From positions 1-60,079 of the forward strand of contig DASYQD010000145.1 in NCBI GenBank assembly GCA_036005845.1: a stretch of 60,079 nt of DNA, written 5' to 3'. This DNA is from DASYQD01 sp036005845 (lineage in GTDB: Bacteria > Acidobacteriota > Thermoanaerobaculia > Multivoradales > JAIOJS01). The notes beneath the pieces were generated by a model. That model was given only the letters and a program-made list of their open reading frames with translations. It was not told the DNA's origin and did no database searches. Shown piece by piece: positions 26,820 through 35,615 of the stretch (position 1 is its first letter; each line of letters starts with the position of its first letter). The translations under genes and the position numbers were made by a program.

Positions 26820-29719
26820 TCGCGGCGGCCACGGCATCAGTCCGCCATCCCTTCCCTGGCCTGCGGCCGTTCGAGCCCGACGAGGACCACCTCTTCTTCG
26901 GTCGCGAGCGCGAGATCGACGAGCTGCTGCGCCGGCTGCGCACGACGCGCTTCCTCGCCATCGTCGGCACCTCCGGCTGCGGCAAGTCGTCGCTGGTGCG
27001 TTCGGGGCTGATCCCCTCGCTTCACGGTGGCGCCATGACGCGCGCGGGCTCGAGCTGGCGCGTCGCCGTGATGCGCCCCGGCGAGGCGCCGATCGACAAT
27101 CTGGCGGCGGCGCTCGACACGCCCGAGGCGATCGGCGGTGCGGAAGGCGGCGACGAGCTCTCGCGCGGCCTGCTGGCGACGGCGCTGCGCGCCAGCCGGC
27201 AGGGCCTGGTGGAGTGCGTCCGCGAGGCGCGCATCCCGGCGACCGACAACCTGCTCGTCCTCGTCGACCAGTTCGAGGAGCTGTTCCGGTTCAAGCAGGG
27301 CGGCGACCGCGGCCGCGACGAGGCGGTGGCCTTCGTCAAGCTCCTGCTCACCGCCGCGCGCCACCGCGACGTGCGCGTCTACGTGGCGCTCACCATGCGC
27401 TCCGACTTCATCGGCAACTGCCTCGAGCTGGCCGAGCTGCCCGAAGCGATCAACGCCGGTCTCTACCTGGTGCCGCGCATGACCCGCGACGAGCTGCGCG
27501 CGGCGATCGAGGGCCCGGTGGCGGTGGGCGGCGGCGCCATCGCTCCGCGCCTCGTCTCGCGTCTTCTCAACGACGTCGGCGACGACCCCGATCAGCTTCC
27601 GATCCTGCAGCACGCGCTGATGCGCACTTGGGATTTGTGGCTGGACGACCACGCGCCGGGAGAGCCGCTCGATCTGCGCCACTACGAAGCCGTGGGCACG
27701 ATGAAGGAGGCGCTGTCGCGCCACGCCGAGGAGGCGCTGAACGAGCTCGACGAGCGCGGGCGGCGGGTCGCCGAGTCGCTCTTCAAGGCGCTGACCGAGA
27801 AGGAGGCCGACGGCCGCGGCATCCGGCGCCCGGCGTCGGTCGCCGAGGCTGCCACGCTGACCGGCGCCACGGTGGAGGAGATCGCCGCCGTCGCCGAGCC
27901 GTTTCGCCGCACCGGGCGCTCGTTCCTCATGCCGCCGGCGCACGTGCCGCTGCGCGGCGACTCGGTGCTCGACATCTCGCACGAGAGCCTGATGCGCATC
28001 TGGGGCCGGCTCGTCGGCTGGGTGGAGGAGGAGGCGCGGTCGGCGCAGGTCTACATCGGCCTGGCGCGGGCGGCGGCGCGCCACGAAGCCGGCATCACCG
28101 CGCTCTGGCGCGATCCCGAGCTGCAGATGGCGTCGAACTGGCGGCGGGAGCAGCAGCCGACGGCGGCCTGGGCCGGCCGCTACGATCCGTCCTTCGCGCG
28201 CGCTATGAGGTTCCTCGACGCCAGCGCCGCGGAGCGCGACCGCGAGGCCGCCGAGCGCAGTCGGCTGCGCCGGCGGGCGCTGCGGCGGGCCTGGATGCTC
28301 AGCGCCGTCTTCGCCACCGCCGCGGTCGGCATGCTGGCGCTCGGCGTCTTCGCCTTCGTCCAGAAGGGGCAGGCGGAGTCGGCGCTGGCGCAGGCCATCG
28401 ACGCGCAGAAGCGGGCGCGGCGGGCGGCGCGCGAAGCGACGAGGCTGGGGCGTCTCGCGCTCGTCCACGAGCTGTCGCTGCAGGCGCTGCGGCCGCGCGA
28501 ATCGGACGCCGTGCGCGGCTTGACGGCGGTGCTGGCCCTGCAGGCCTACCGCCTCAACCGCACCAACGGCGGCGCGCCGGACGACCCCGACCTGTGGAGC
28601 GCCCTGTGGATGGGCCGCCTGCGCTGGGAAGGCGAGGAGAACCTCGGCACGCGGCAGCAGGAGGCGGCGGTGCGCGCGATCGTCGTCGATCCGGACGAGG
28701 CAAAGGGCGGCCTCGTCACCGGCGGCGACGACGGCAAGGTCCGCCGGCTGGTGGACGGGTCCTGGGTGCTCCTCGGCTCGTTCAAGAGCGGCGTGCGCTC
28801 GCTGGTGGCGTCCGAGTGGATCGCGGCCGGTCAACGCCGCGAGCTCCTCGCCGCCGCGTTCGCCGACGGCTCGGTTCGGCTGTGGGAGGACGGCCGCTCG
28901 GTGCCGCGCGAGCTTCTGGGTCGCGGCGCGGCGGCCGGCGCGCTGGCTTTCGACGCCGTCGAGGGCTGGCTCGCCGCGGGTGGCGCGGACGGGGTCGTTC
29001 GTATTTGGAGCCTGCGCGCGCCCGCCGAGCCGCCGCTGCTCCTCGGCACCAGGGACCACCTGGCGGTGACGTCCCTCGCCTTCGCCCGCGCCGGCGATCG
29101 TCCCATCCTGGCAGCCGGGCTGGGCGGGCCAGGGACCGGCGCCGAGGTGTGGAGGACGGCGCCGGCGGCCGCGCATTCGCCGAGCGTGACGTTGCAGCTC
29201 GCCGGCGGCGAGGCGGTGTCTTTCCAGGAGCCCGAGATCGCCTGCGGCAATCGAGACGTCCGCAGCATCGCCTTGAGCCCGCAGGGCAAGACGCTGGTCT
29301 GCGCCACCGGCTCCGGCGAGATCGTGCTCTGGGAGCGCGGCGCCAAGGCGGCGTCGCTGGCCGGCCACACCGCCACCGTCAACGCGTTGAGCTTCAACCC
29401 GCAGGGGACCTCGCTCGCCTCGGCCAGCGACGACCGCACGGTCCGCATCTGGGACCTCGCGCGTCGAGGCGATCCGCCGATCGTGCTCTCCGGCCACGCG
29501 TCCGAGGTCCTGTCGCTCGCCCACGACGTCGACCCGCGTTTGGGCGAGGTGTGGATCTCCGGCGGCGCCGATCGCACGGTGCGGATCTGGCCGGCCCACA
29601 CGCGCAGCCTGGCGACGGCGCTCTGCGCCAGCGTGCCGAGGAGCATGACCAGGGAAGAGTGGGACCTCTACATGCCGGCGGAGTGGCCCTACAACGGCGC
29701 GCGGCCGTGCCCGCCGTGA
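26816..29719 (+). CDS. nSTAND NTPase with membrane segment and WD40 repeats
   Basis: A 967-residue protein starting at a GTG inside the TIR-like stop (GTGA). The N-terminus (HPFPGLRPFEPDEDHLFFGR) and P-loop GTSGCGKSSLVRSGL (K57, S58) with Walker B LLVLVDQFEELF (D151) define an nSTAND1-type ATPase (about 10-400). A helical region follows, then one strong membrane segment near residues 498-520 (AWMLSAVFATAAVGMLALGV), and WD40 repeats over about 600-960 (VRIWSL, VRIWDLARRG, TVRIWPA endings). STAND proteins oligomerise when their repeat domain senses a ligand. As the middle gene of a TIR, nSTAND, SLATT set it is the likely sensor or switch. Confidence 0.9.
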   Translation: MIAAATASVRHPFPGLRPFEPDEDHLFFGREREIDELLRRLRTTRFLAIVGTSGCGKSSLVRSGLIPSLHGGAMTRAGSSWRVAVMRPGEAPIDNLAAALDTPEAIGGAEGGDELSRGLLATALRASRQGLVECVREARIPATDNLLVLVDQFEELFRFKQGGDRGRDEAVAFVKLLLTAARHRDVRVYVALTMRSDFIGNCLELAELPEAINAGLYLVPRMTRDELRAAIEGPVAVGGGAIAPRLVSRLLNDVGDDPDQLPILQHALMRTWDLWLDDHAPGEPLDLRHYEAVGTMKEALSRHAEEALNELDERGRRVAESLFKALTEKEADGRGIRRPASVAEAATLTGATVEEIAAVAEPFRRTGRSFLMPPAHVPLRGDSVLDISHESLMRIWGRLVGWVEEEARSAQVYIGLARAAARHEAGITALWRDPELQMASNWRREQQPTAAWAGRYDPSFARAMRFLDASAAERDREAAERSRLRRRALRRAWMLSAVFATAAVGMLALGVFAFVQKGQAESALAQAIDAQKRARRAAREATRLGRLALVHELSLQALRPRESDAVRGLTAVLALQAYRLNRTNGGAPDDPDLWSALWMGRLRWEGEENLGTRQQEAAVRAIVVDPDEAKGGLVTGGDDGKVRRLVDGSWVLLGSFKSGVRSLVASEWIAAGQRRELLAAAFADGSVRLWEDGRSVPRELLGRGAAAGALAFDAVEGWLAAGGADGVVRIWSLRAPAEPPLLLGTRDHLAVTSLAFARAGDRPILAAGLGGPGTGAEVWRTAPAAAHSPSVTLQLAGGEAVSFQEPEIACGNRDVRSIALSPQGKTLVCATGSGEIVLWERGAKAASLAGHTATVNALSFNPQGTSLASASDDRTVRIWDLARRGDPPIVLSGHASEVLSLAHDVDPRLGEVWISGGADRTVRIWPAHTRSLATALCASVPRSMTREEWDLYMPAEWPYNGARPCPP

Positions 29720-29747
29720 TCTGGATGCGAGAGCGAGGAGGAGCCCG

Positions 29748-30188
29748 ATGGACGAGCAGGAGTATCTGAAGTCCCGCCTCGACGAGCAGGCCGCCTGGTA
29801 CAGCGCCAGGAGCCAGGCCGCCAAGCAGAGCTACCAGCGGCTGCGCGCGCTCGAGATCGTCGGCGCCGCCACCGTGCCGTTCCTCGCCGCCTACGCCGAC
29901 AAGCACGTCGCCGTCCAGGTGGCGCTCGGCGTGGTCGGCGTGCTGCTCGCCGTCGGCGCCGGCCTGCTGAGCCTCCATCGCTACCAGGAGCAGTGGGTCG
30001 AGTACCGGGCGATGAAGGAGGCGCTCGTCCGCGAAAAGTATTTCTTCGTCACGCGGGCGGCGCCTTACGACGGCGAGCAGCCGTTCACGCTCCTGGTGCA
30101 GCGGGCGGAAGCGCTGATGGGCAGCGAGAGCAGCGCCTGGGTGCAGGCGACGCGCGCCGACCGCACGAAGGCGGACGGCGGCGCCTGA
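29748..30188 (+). CDS. SLATT/DUF4231 two-TM membrane protein
   Basis: A 146-residue protein. An N-terminal amphipathic helix (YLKSRLDEQAAWYSARSQAA) leads into two membrane segments (about 36-50 and 54-75, AVQVALGVVGVLLAVGAGLL) and a C-terminal cytoplasmic helix with YQEQWVEYRAMKEALVREKY. This is the DUF4231 pattern, part of the SLATT superfamily proposed to form pores as effectors in nucleotide- or NTPase-controlled conflict systems. It follows the nSTAND gene by 28 bases with GAGGAG before the ATG and ends 6 bases from the converging adaptor gene. It is the natural killing or membrane-response component of the cassette, by inference. Confidence 0.85.
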   Translation: MDEQEYLKSRLDEQAAWYSARSQAAKQSYQRLRALEIVGAATVPFLAAYADKHVAVQVALGVVGVLLAVGAGLLSLHRYQEQWVEYRAMKEALVREKYFFVTRAAPYDGEQPFTLLVQRAEALMGSESSAWVQATRADRTKADGGA

Positions 30189-30194
30189 GCCCGC

Positions 30195-31451
30195 TCAGCG
30201 CTTCGCCGGCTCGGCGACCGCCTGCGCGCCCGAGGTGACACCCTCGCGGTCGAGCGACAGCACCACCTGCTCGCCCTCGCGCAGGCCGCCGCGCACCTCG
30301 GTGAAGTCCCAGTTGCGCAGGCCGATGGTCACCGGCTTCTCGACCAGCCGGCCGCCCTCGAGCACCAGCACCTTGCGCTCCTCCTCGAGCGCCGGCGTCG
30401 GGATGCGAAGCACGTCGCGACGGGCGTCGAGGATCACCTCGACGTCGGCCGAGGTGCCGGGCAGCAGAGTGGCGGCGAGAGAGCGGTCCTGCAGCTCGAC
30501 CTCGATCTCGACGGTGCGGTTCTGCTGCTCGACGTCGAGCACGTAGGGCGCCACGCGCGCCACGGTGCCGGCGAGCTGGCGCCCGGGCAGCGGGTCGAGG
30601 GAGACGCGCACCGGCAGGCCGGCGCGCAGGCGCGCCGCATCGACCTCGTCCATCGGCGCGCTGACGTAGACGGTCGCCGGGTCGAGCAGGTCCATCACCG
30701 GCGGCATCGGCACTCCCGGCGGCGCCGGCGTGACGAACTCGCCGACGTGCGTCGAGGCCTCCGCGACGACGGCGTCGAAGGGCGCCCGCAGCACCGTGCG
30801 CGACTGCTCGGCCTGCGCCAGCCCCACGGCAGCGCGGGCGCGCTCGATGCCGCGCTGCCCCGCCTCGCAGCCGGCGGCCTGCGTCGAGGCGGCAGTCGCG
30901 AGACGGTCCAGCACGTCGGCGGAGAGCATGCCTTGCGTGGCGAGCGCGCGGTTGCGCTCGAGCTCGCGCCGCGCCTGCTCGGCGGCGAGGCAGGCCTGGC
31001 GCGACTGCGCCTGCGCCGCGGCGAGGTCGCGCTGCGCCACGCCGAGCTGCGCGCGCACCACCGAGTCGTCCAAGCGGAGCACCACGGCACCGCGTGGCAC
31101 GCGGTCGCCGGCGCGGAAGGGCAGCTCGACGACGCGGCCGCCGACGTCGGGTGAAAGCTGCGCGCGGCGGCGCGCCTTGACGGTACCGGCACGCGAGTTG
31201 GTGACCGTCTCCTGCACCTCGCCGCGGGACACCCGCGCCACCGTCACCTTGACCGGCGCGGGCGCGAGGACGGTGCGCCGCGCGAGGAGGTAGCCGCCGG
31301 CGAGCAGCACGACGAGGATGGCGAGCCGCAGCCAGCCGCGGCGGCGCGGCGCGCTCGCCGATGCGGGCGGCGGCGGGGGAGCGGACGCGCCGGTCCTCAC
31401 CGCGTCGGTCGCGTGCGGCGGCGGCTCGACCAGCAGATCCGAATCGTGCAT
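30195..31451 (-). CDS. MacA/HlyD-type periplasmic adaptor protein
   Basis: A 418-residue membrane fusion protein. A Pro-rich N-terminus precedes one membrane anchor (about 41-58, LAILVVLLAGGYLLARR). The lipoyl-like halves (RAQLSPDVGGRVVELPFRAG and TVLRAPFDAVVAEASTHVGE) flank a coiled-coil hairpin (about 125-215), followed by beta-barrel and membrane-proximal domains. Shine-Dalgarno AGGAG precedes the ATG. It most likely serves the ABC exporter at 22094-25199; adaptor, ATPase and permeases are usually adjacent, but here an opposite-strand cassette lies between. The nearest outer-membrane channel for such a complex is not seen in this window. Confidence 0.88.
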   Translation of the reverse strand: MHDSDLLVEPPPHATDAVRTGASAPPPPPASASAPRRRGWLRLAILVVLLAGGYLLARRTVLAPAPVKVTVARVSRGEVQETVTNSRAGTVKARRRAQLSPDVGGRVVELPFRAGDRVPRGAVVLRLDDSVVRAQLGVAQRDLAAAQAQSRQACLAAEQARRELERNRALATQGMLSADVLDRLATAASTQAAGCEAGQRGIERARAAVGLAQAEQSRTVLRAPFDAVVAEASTHVGEFVTPAPPGVPMPPVMDLLDPATVYVSAPMDEVDAARLRAGLPVRVSLDPLPGRQLAGTVARVAPYVLDVEQQNRTVEIEVELQDRSLAATLLPGTSADVEVILDARRDVLRIPTPALEEERKVLVLEGGRLVEKPVTIGLRNWDFTEVRGGLREGEQVVLSLDREGVTSGAQAVAEPAKR

Positions 31452-31554
31452 GACACTCCTGATACGCCGCGGCGGGCGGCGCGCTTCCGACGATCCTTGC
31501 TGCAGCGCGCCGGCGATGCGGGACGAGGCCCTGCCGCGAGTCCCCGACTGTAGC

Positions 31555-33402
31555 TCAGCCGGACGGCAGTGCCCGCAGCTGCGCCGCCGTGGCGGCGGCG
31601 AGCGCTTCGAGCAGGCGGTGCAGCCGCGCGAGGTGCGCCGGCACCTCGTCGACCATCTGGTCCGGCGACAGCCCGTCGGTGGTGAGCGCGGTGCAGCACT
31701 CGACCAAGCGGCGCCGCGCCTCCTGGGGCACCGCGTCGAACGACGCCGCCAGCTCGAGCTGCGGTACCAAGCTGTTGAGCACTTCGTAAACGAACGGGTG
31801 CGCGCCCTGCACGATCGAAGGTGGGATGCGGGCGTGGCGGTCGAGCAGCCGCTGCAGCATGCGGACCGAGCTCCAGTGTGGGTTCTCCGGCGACTGCAGC
31901 GACAGCAGCACGGCGTGGAGCTGCTCTAGCGTCTCGCGGCGCCGCTCGCCGGCGGCAGCACCCGCGGTTGGCGTCGCGGCCGTCGCGCGGCGGCTCGCGG
32001 GTGACGGTGGCAAGTCGACGTCGTCGATCGCCGGCAACGCATCGTCGATCGCAGGCAGCGCCTCGCGAGCACCGGCGTTCCCGCTACGTTGCTCGCGCGC
32101 GCCCGAGCCGGCGCGGTTCTTTGCCGACTTCGGCTTCGCCGCCGGCGCTGTCGTCACCGCCACCTCGCGCGGCTGCCGTATGCGCGGCGGCTCGAGGTGT
32201 GCCGCGGCCGACGCGCCCGGCTGCAGGTCGGCGGCGCTCTCGTGCCCGGCGAGCGACGCGCGCTTGAGCACCGATCCCAGCAGCAGCGCGACGAACGTCT
32301 TCAGGTCCTCGCCGGCGAGCAGCGGCACCAGCGGCTCGAGCTCGGGCGCCAGGTGCGTGCGGCGCTCGCGGCCCGCTCCCTGCGCGGCGGCCTCGGCGGC
32401 GGCCGCCATGCGCAGGTCCCTCACCGCGCGGGCGCCGACTAGCTCTTCGAGCAGGGCGACGTCGAGCACGGCGGCGACTTCCAGCGTCAGCCGCTCGAGG
32501 TCCGCGTAGGCCTCGGCAGCTCCGGGCGCATCCGCCGGCTCGGCCCAGGTGCGGTGATGCGTCGCCTCGAGCGCCGCGGCGCGGATGGCGAGCGCCGCCT
32601 CGCGCCGCTGGACCTGGTGGTAGTCGCCGGAGTAGAAGCCGCGCCGCAGATCGCGCTTGAGCAGCCGGCCGAGGACGCCGCGGAAGGTAGCGAGGTCGGC
32701 GAGCGCGTAGGGGTCGACGCGCGCGCGGATGCGCCAGCGCTCGCGCAGCTCGCGGAACGGTACTGCCGCCTGCAGCTCGCCGATGGCGTCGAGGGTGCGG
32801 CGCAACGCGCGCGCCAGGTCGGCGTTGCGCCGGAACTCCTCGGCCTTCTCGGGGAAGAGCACCGGCTCGACCTCGACGCCGGTCCAGGTGCCCTCGGCGA
32901 CGATGCTGGCGGTGGCGCCCATCAGCGCGCTCGCATATTTGCCCTTGAGGTCGGCCGCCACCTCGCAGAGGAAGTTGCGCTGGGTCGGCGGGATCGGCGG
33001 CGCTTCCGGTGCCGTGTGCGGCGCGAGCAGCGTGCGCAGGCGCCCGAGGTCGTGCGCGCACATGCTGTGGATGCCGGCGAAATAGAACTCCGCTTCCTCC
33101 AGCGTGCGCCGCGTCTCGTCGTCGGGCGCGGCGAGCGACAGCAGCTCGACGAGCTCGCGCGTGCGCGCCGGGACCTGCTCGACGACGCCGAGCAGCGCCG
33201 CCGCCATGTCGAGGAACGCCTCGCCGTCGTCGGGCGGGTAGTAGAGCTGCTCCCACGGCGCCGCCTCGTCGAGCTCGTCGAGCATCCGGCGCACGAGCCG
33301 GTAGAGCTTCTGCCGCTCGGGCAGGATCTGCTCGAGGAGCGAATCGCGGTCGGAGGGGAGGGTCACGACGGCGAGCGGGCCGAAGGCGCCGCCGGGAGGC
33401 AC
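31555..33402 (-). CDS. Hypothetical helical protein, 615 residues
   Basis: Not recognised. It starts at a GTG with no Shine-Dalgarno but a TAGCAT six bases upstream, so it may be leaderless. The first 400 residues are rich in charged helices (ERQKLYRLVRRMLDELDE, EEAEFYFAGIHSMCAHDLGR), then a low-complexity Ala/Pro/Lys linker (about 410-480) holds a duplicated short motif (ALPAIDD twice), and a final helical domain (about 490-615) follows. No signal peptide or membrane segment. Composition and lack of motifs suggest a cytoplasmic lineage-specific protein. It shares its strand with the adaptor gene 103 bases downstream, but co-transcription is uncertain. Confidence 0.7.
   Translation of the reverse strand: MPPGGAFGPLAVVTLPSDRDSLLEQILPERQKLYRLVRRMLDELDEAAPWEQLYYPPDDGEAFLDMAAALLGVVEQVPARTRELVELLSLAAPDDETRRTLEEAEFYFAGIHSMCAHDLGRLRTLLAPHTAPEAPPIPPTQRNFLCEVAADLKGKYASALMGATASIVAEGTWTGVEVEPVLFPEKAEEFRRNADLARALRRTLDAIGELQAAVPFRELRERWRIRARVDPYALADLATFRGVLGRLLKRDLRRGFYSGDYHQVQRREAALAIRAAALEATHHRTWAEPADAPGAAEAYADLERLTLEVAAVLDVALLEELVGARAVRDLRMAAAAEAAAQGAGRERRTHLAPELEPLVPLLAGEDLKTFVALLLGSVLKRASLAGHESAADLQPGASAAAHLEPPRIRQPREVAVTTAPAAKPKSAKNRAGSGAREQRSGNAGAREALPAIDDALPAIDDVDLPPSPASRRATAATPTAGAAAGERRRETLEQLHAVLLSLQSPENPHWSSVRMLQRLLDRHARIPPSIVQGAHPFVYEVLNSLVPQLELAASFDAVPQEARRRLVECCTALTTDGLSPDQMVDEVPAHLARLHRLLEALAAATAAQLRALPSG
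32021..32062. repeat. 21-base tandem duplication inside the hypothetical gene
   Basis: Two adjacent 21-base units (32021-32041, 32042-32062) differ at a few positions and encode the repeated ALPAIDD motif in the linker of the 615-residue protein. It keeps the frame. Confidence 0.7.
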
Positions 33403-33408
33403 GGCGCG

Positions 33409-33417
33409 ATGCTAACA
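33409..33417 (-). promoter_or_regulatory. Extended -10 (TGTTAGCAT) before a GTG start
   Basis: Read on the minus strand, TGTTAGCAT ends six bases before the GTG at 33402. That places the expected transcription start at the GTG itself, a leaderless arrangement. Confidence 0.5.
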
Positions 33418-33464
33418 CTCTGCATCGAGTTGTTGCGGTCGACCGGAGCGGAAGCTGCGTGCGG

Positions 33465-34694
33465 CTACTGCCTCGGGCGGCCGATCCAGGCCGGCGCTTC
33501 GGCCTGACGACCGCGCACGAAGACTTGCAGCTCGCGCGTCTCGCCCGGTTGCAGCGGCGAGGTGCGGTACCAGATGCGGCGGCGGTCGGCGAACGAGGCG
33601 AAGAGCGGCGGCAGTTGCTCCGGCACGCGCAGCACCGCACCGGCGGTGAGGCTGGCGAGGCGCCGCAGCGGTGCCAGCTCGGGCAGCAGGTAGACGTCGG
33701 TCGCCGCGGGTGGCGGCGCGATGGCGGGGAGGCGGCGCACCGGGGCGGGTGCCGCCGGCGGCGCCTGGTCGCCCATGTCAGGGAACGGCTCGGGCCCCGG
33801 GCGCGCGCCCTTGGGGATCGATTGGTCGGCCTCGGCTGGTTCGTCGGCGGGCGGCGGCGGCGCGAAGGGCAGCGCCACCAGCAGCCAGCGCGTGGAGACG
33901 AGGCGGCGGGCGAGGCCGTCGGTGGCGGCGGCGAGCGCCGACGCCAGCTCGTGCGAGCTCGCCGGCCGCAGCTCCGCCGGCAGCCGCAGGTCGGCGTCGA
34001 GCGGATAGCCGTGCGAGACGAGGAAGACGACGCAGGCGTCCGACTCGCACGCCGGTGTCGCGTCGGCGAGCAGCGAGGCGCGGCGCTCCACCAGCGTGCG
34101 CAGCTCGCCGAGCGCCGCTGCGGCGCCGTCGCGCGTGGCGAGCGCGGCGTTCATCGGCGCGCCCCGCGGCATCCCGCGCGCCTGCCAGAAGAGGCCGTCG
34201 GGCTCGCCGGTGCACAGCGCCTGCGACGACAGCGCGGCGAGCGCCGACACCACCGCGCCGGGCTCGCGCGTCGCGGCGAGCACGACCTTCGGCTCGGGAG
34301 CGGCGGCGACGATGCGGACGCTGCCGCGGCGGGTGAGCGCCTCGGCCTGGTGGGCGAGCGCGAGCAGCGTGCGCGCCTGCGACGCCTGCGCGCACAGCGG
34401 CCCGTCGATCCAGATGAGGATCTGCCAGGGCTCGTCGCCGAGCATCTCGACGCGGTCCACCTTGCGCACCGCGCCGTTCTCGTGCACCTCCCAATCGCGC
34501 TCGTCGGCGCGGCGCAACCGCGCCGGCGGCACCACGACGACCGAGGTGTCGACCACTTCGATGCTCTCCTCGAACGGCGGCGTCGTCGGCGCCGGCCGCG
34601 TGCCGGGACGGCGCGGCGGCGGCGCGGCGCCGAGAGCCAGGATGGCCAGCAGGGCGACGGAGAGGAGGCGGCGTGGCGAGGTCGCGTTCGGCAT
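33465..34694 (-). CDS. Exported VWFA-like protein of acidobacterial type
   Basis: A 409-residue protein with a signal peptide (about 1-25, RRLLSVALLAILALGAAPPP). The segment EVVDTSVVVVPPARLRRADE followed by DWEVHENGAVRKVDRVEM matches the start of the VWFA-related proteins abundant in Acidobacteriota. The body (about 75-260) has the strand-helix alternation of a von Willebrand A fold (WQILIWIDGP, VRIVAAAPE, ACVVFLVSHGYPL), but the usual MIDAS DxSxS is not clear: the strand ends IDGPLC. A C-terminal beta domain (about 330-409, WYRTSPLQPGETRELQVFVR) follows a Pro-rich linker. The ATG at 34694 immediately precedes the signal peptide. Confidence 0.75.
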   Translation of the reverse strand: MPNATSPRRLLSVALLAILALGAAPPPRRPGTRPAPTTPPFEESIEVVDTSVVVVPPARLRRADERDWEVHENGAVRKVDRVEMLGDEPWQILIWIDGPLCAQASQARTLLALAHQAEALTRRGSVRIVAAAPEPKVVLAATREPGAVVSALAALSSQALCTGEPDGLFWQARGMPRGAPMNAALATRDGAAAALGELRTLVERRASLLADATPACESDACVVFLVSHGYPLDADLRLPAELRPASSHELASALAAATDGLARRLVSTRWLLVALPFAPPPPADEPAEADQSIPKGARPGPEPFPDMGDQAPPAAPAPVRRLPAIAPPPAATDVYLLPELAPLRRLASLTAGAVLRVPEQLPPLFASFADRRRIWYRTSPLQPGETRELQVFVRGRQAEAPAWIGRPRQ

Positions 34695-34711
34695 GCGATT
34701 CAGGCGCCAGC

Positions 34712-35578
34712 TTACCCGCGCCGCGCCAGCACCAGCCGCAGCCGCGCCAACGGCCGCCGCGTCCCCAGCGGCCGCACCTCGGGGGTGAAGCCCGCCTCGC
34801 GCAGCAGCCGCAACGAACGCCCGAGCGGCCAGGCCAGGTAGTACATGTAAAACGGCGGCCGCCAGAGCCGGTTGCGCAGCCACATCGTCGCATCGAAGCC
34901 AGCGGCGAGCCACAGCGCCGGCGACCACGGCGGCGGTAGGGCCGCGGTCACGAACGCGAGCGTTCCGCCGGGCGAGAGGCACGAACGCACTTGATCGAGA
35001 AAGCGCGCCTGCACGGCAGGGCGCAGATGCCCGAGCGCGCCAAAGATGGTGGCCAAGTCGAATCTCTCAGCCAATCCGAGCGCCAACACATCCTGCTGGA
35101 TGAAGACGATCCGAGGCTTGGTGGCGACATCCGAATGTCGCGATCGTTCGCCGAGGAGCGGTGCGGGCGCCGCGCGGAGCGGGCGCGCCGGGGGGAGGGC
35201 TCCCGCGAGCGAAGCGAGTGGGATACCCCCCGTACGCGGGGACCCGTGGAGCGCGGGGCCCGCATCGCTTCTCGCCACCACCTCCTGCGCCTCGCGCAGC
35301 ATGCCCAAGCTGAAGTCGACACCCACCACAACTTCGCGACTCACTCTTTGCAGCAGCGGCAACGCAGCTCCCGTCCCGCAGCACAAGTCCACCGCCCGCC
35401 TCACGCTGCCAGCGTCGCCGAGGTGCGGCGCCACCGCCCCAAGGAGCCAGTCCGGCGTGCGGAACGGCGTCCAGTCGAACTTCGGCGCCAGCAGGTCGTA
35501 GCCGCGCCGCGTGGAGCTGAGCGCCTGGCGCGCAAGCTCGCCGAGGCTGGGGCCGCGCGGGTCGAACATCGGCGCCAT
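34712..35578 (-). CDS. Class I SAM-dependent methyltransferase with an in-frame insert
   Basis: A 288-residue protein. Motif I reads AVDLCCGTGAALPLL, the acidic end of beta-2 is VVGVDFSLGMLREA, and later strands are IVFIQQDVLALGLAERFDLA and LSPGGTLAFVTAAL, a Rossmann methyltransferase of UbiE/methyltransf_11 type. Between the beta-2 helix and FIQQDV lies an extra stretch of about 48 residues (residues about 103-150) rich in Ala, Pro, Arg and Gly that the family does not normally have; its DNA is full of short palindromes. Because the reading frame is kept the enzyme may still work. The substrate is unknown. It is divergent from the PadR gene. Confidence 0.8.
   Translation of the reverse strand: MAPMFDPRGPSLGELARQALSSTRRGYDLLAPKFDWTPFRTPDWLLGAVAPHLGDAGSVRRAVDLCCGTGAALPLLQRVSREVVVGVDFSLGMLREAQEVVARSDAGPALHGSPRTGGIPLASLAGALPPARPLRAAPAPLLGERSRHSDVATKPRIVFIQQDVLALGLAERFDLATIFGALGHLRPAVQARFLDQVRSCLSPGGTLAFVTAALPPPWSPALWLAAGFDATMWLRNRLWRPPFYMYYLAWPLGRSLRLLREAGFTPEVRPLGTRRPLARLRLVLARRG
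35120..35270. repeat. Palindrome-rich in-frame insertion element
   Basis: About 150 bases inside the methyltransferase gene. It contains GCGACAT/ATGTCGC arms around a 4-base loop (within 35123-35140) and CCCCG/CGGGG arms around TACG (near 35227-35240), plus CG-rich runs unlike the flanking codons. The bounds are approximate, set by where normal methyltransferase sequence stops and resumes. Confidence 0.55.
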
Positions 35579-35615
35579 CGTTTCACGGCACGCTCGACGG
35601 GGTGCTCGACTCCCC

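Noticed and set aside
26095..26985. 296-codon minus-strand open frame opposite the TIR-like gene end
   Set aside because: Arg/Ala/Ser/Pro-rich antisense sequence; the sense strand contains two coupled genes.
26837..29824. 995-codon minus-strand open frame opposite the nSTAND gene
   Set aside because: The plus-strand frame has Walker motifs and WD40 repeats; the antisense frame shows only low-complexity sequence.
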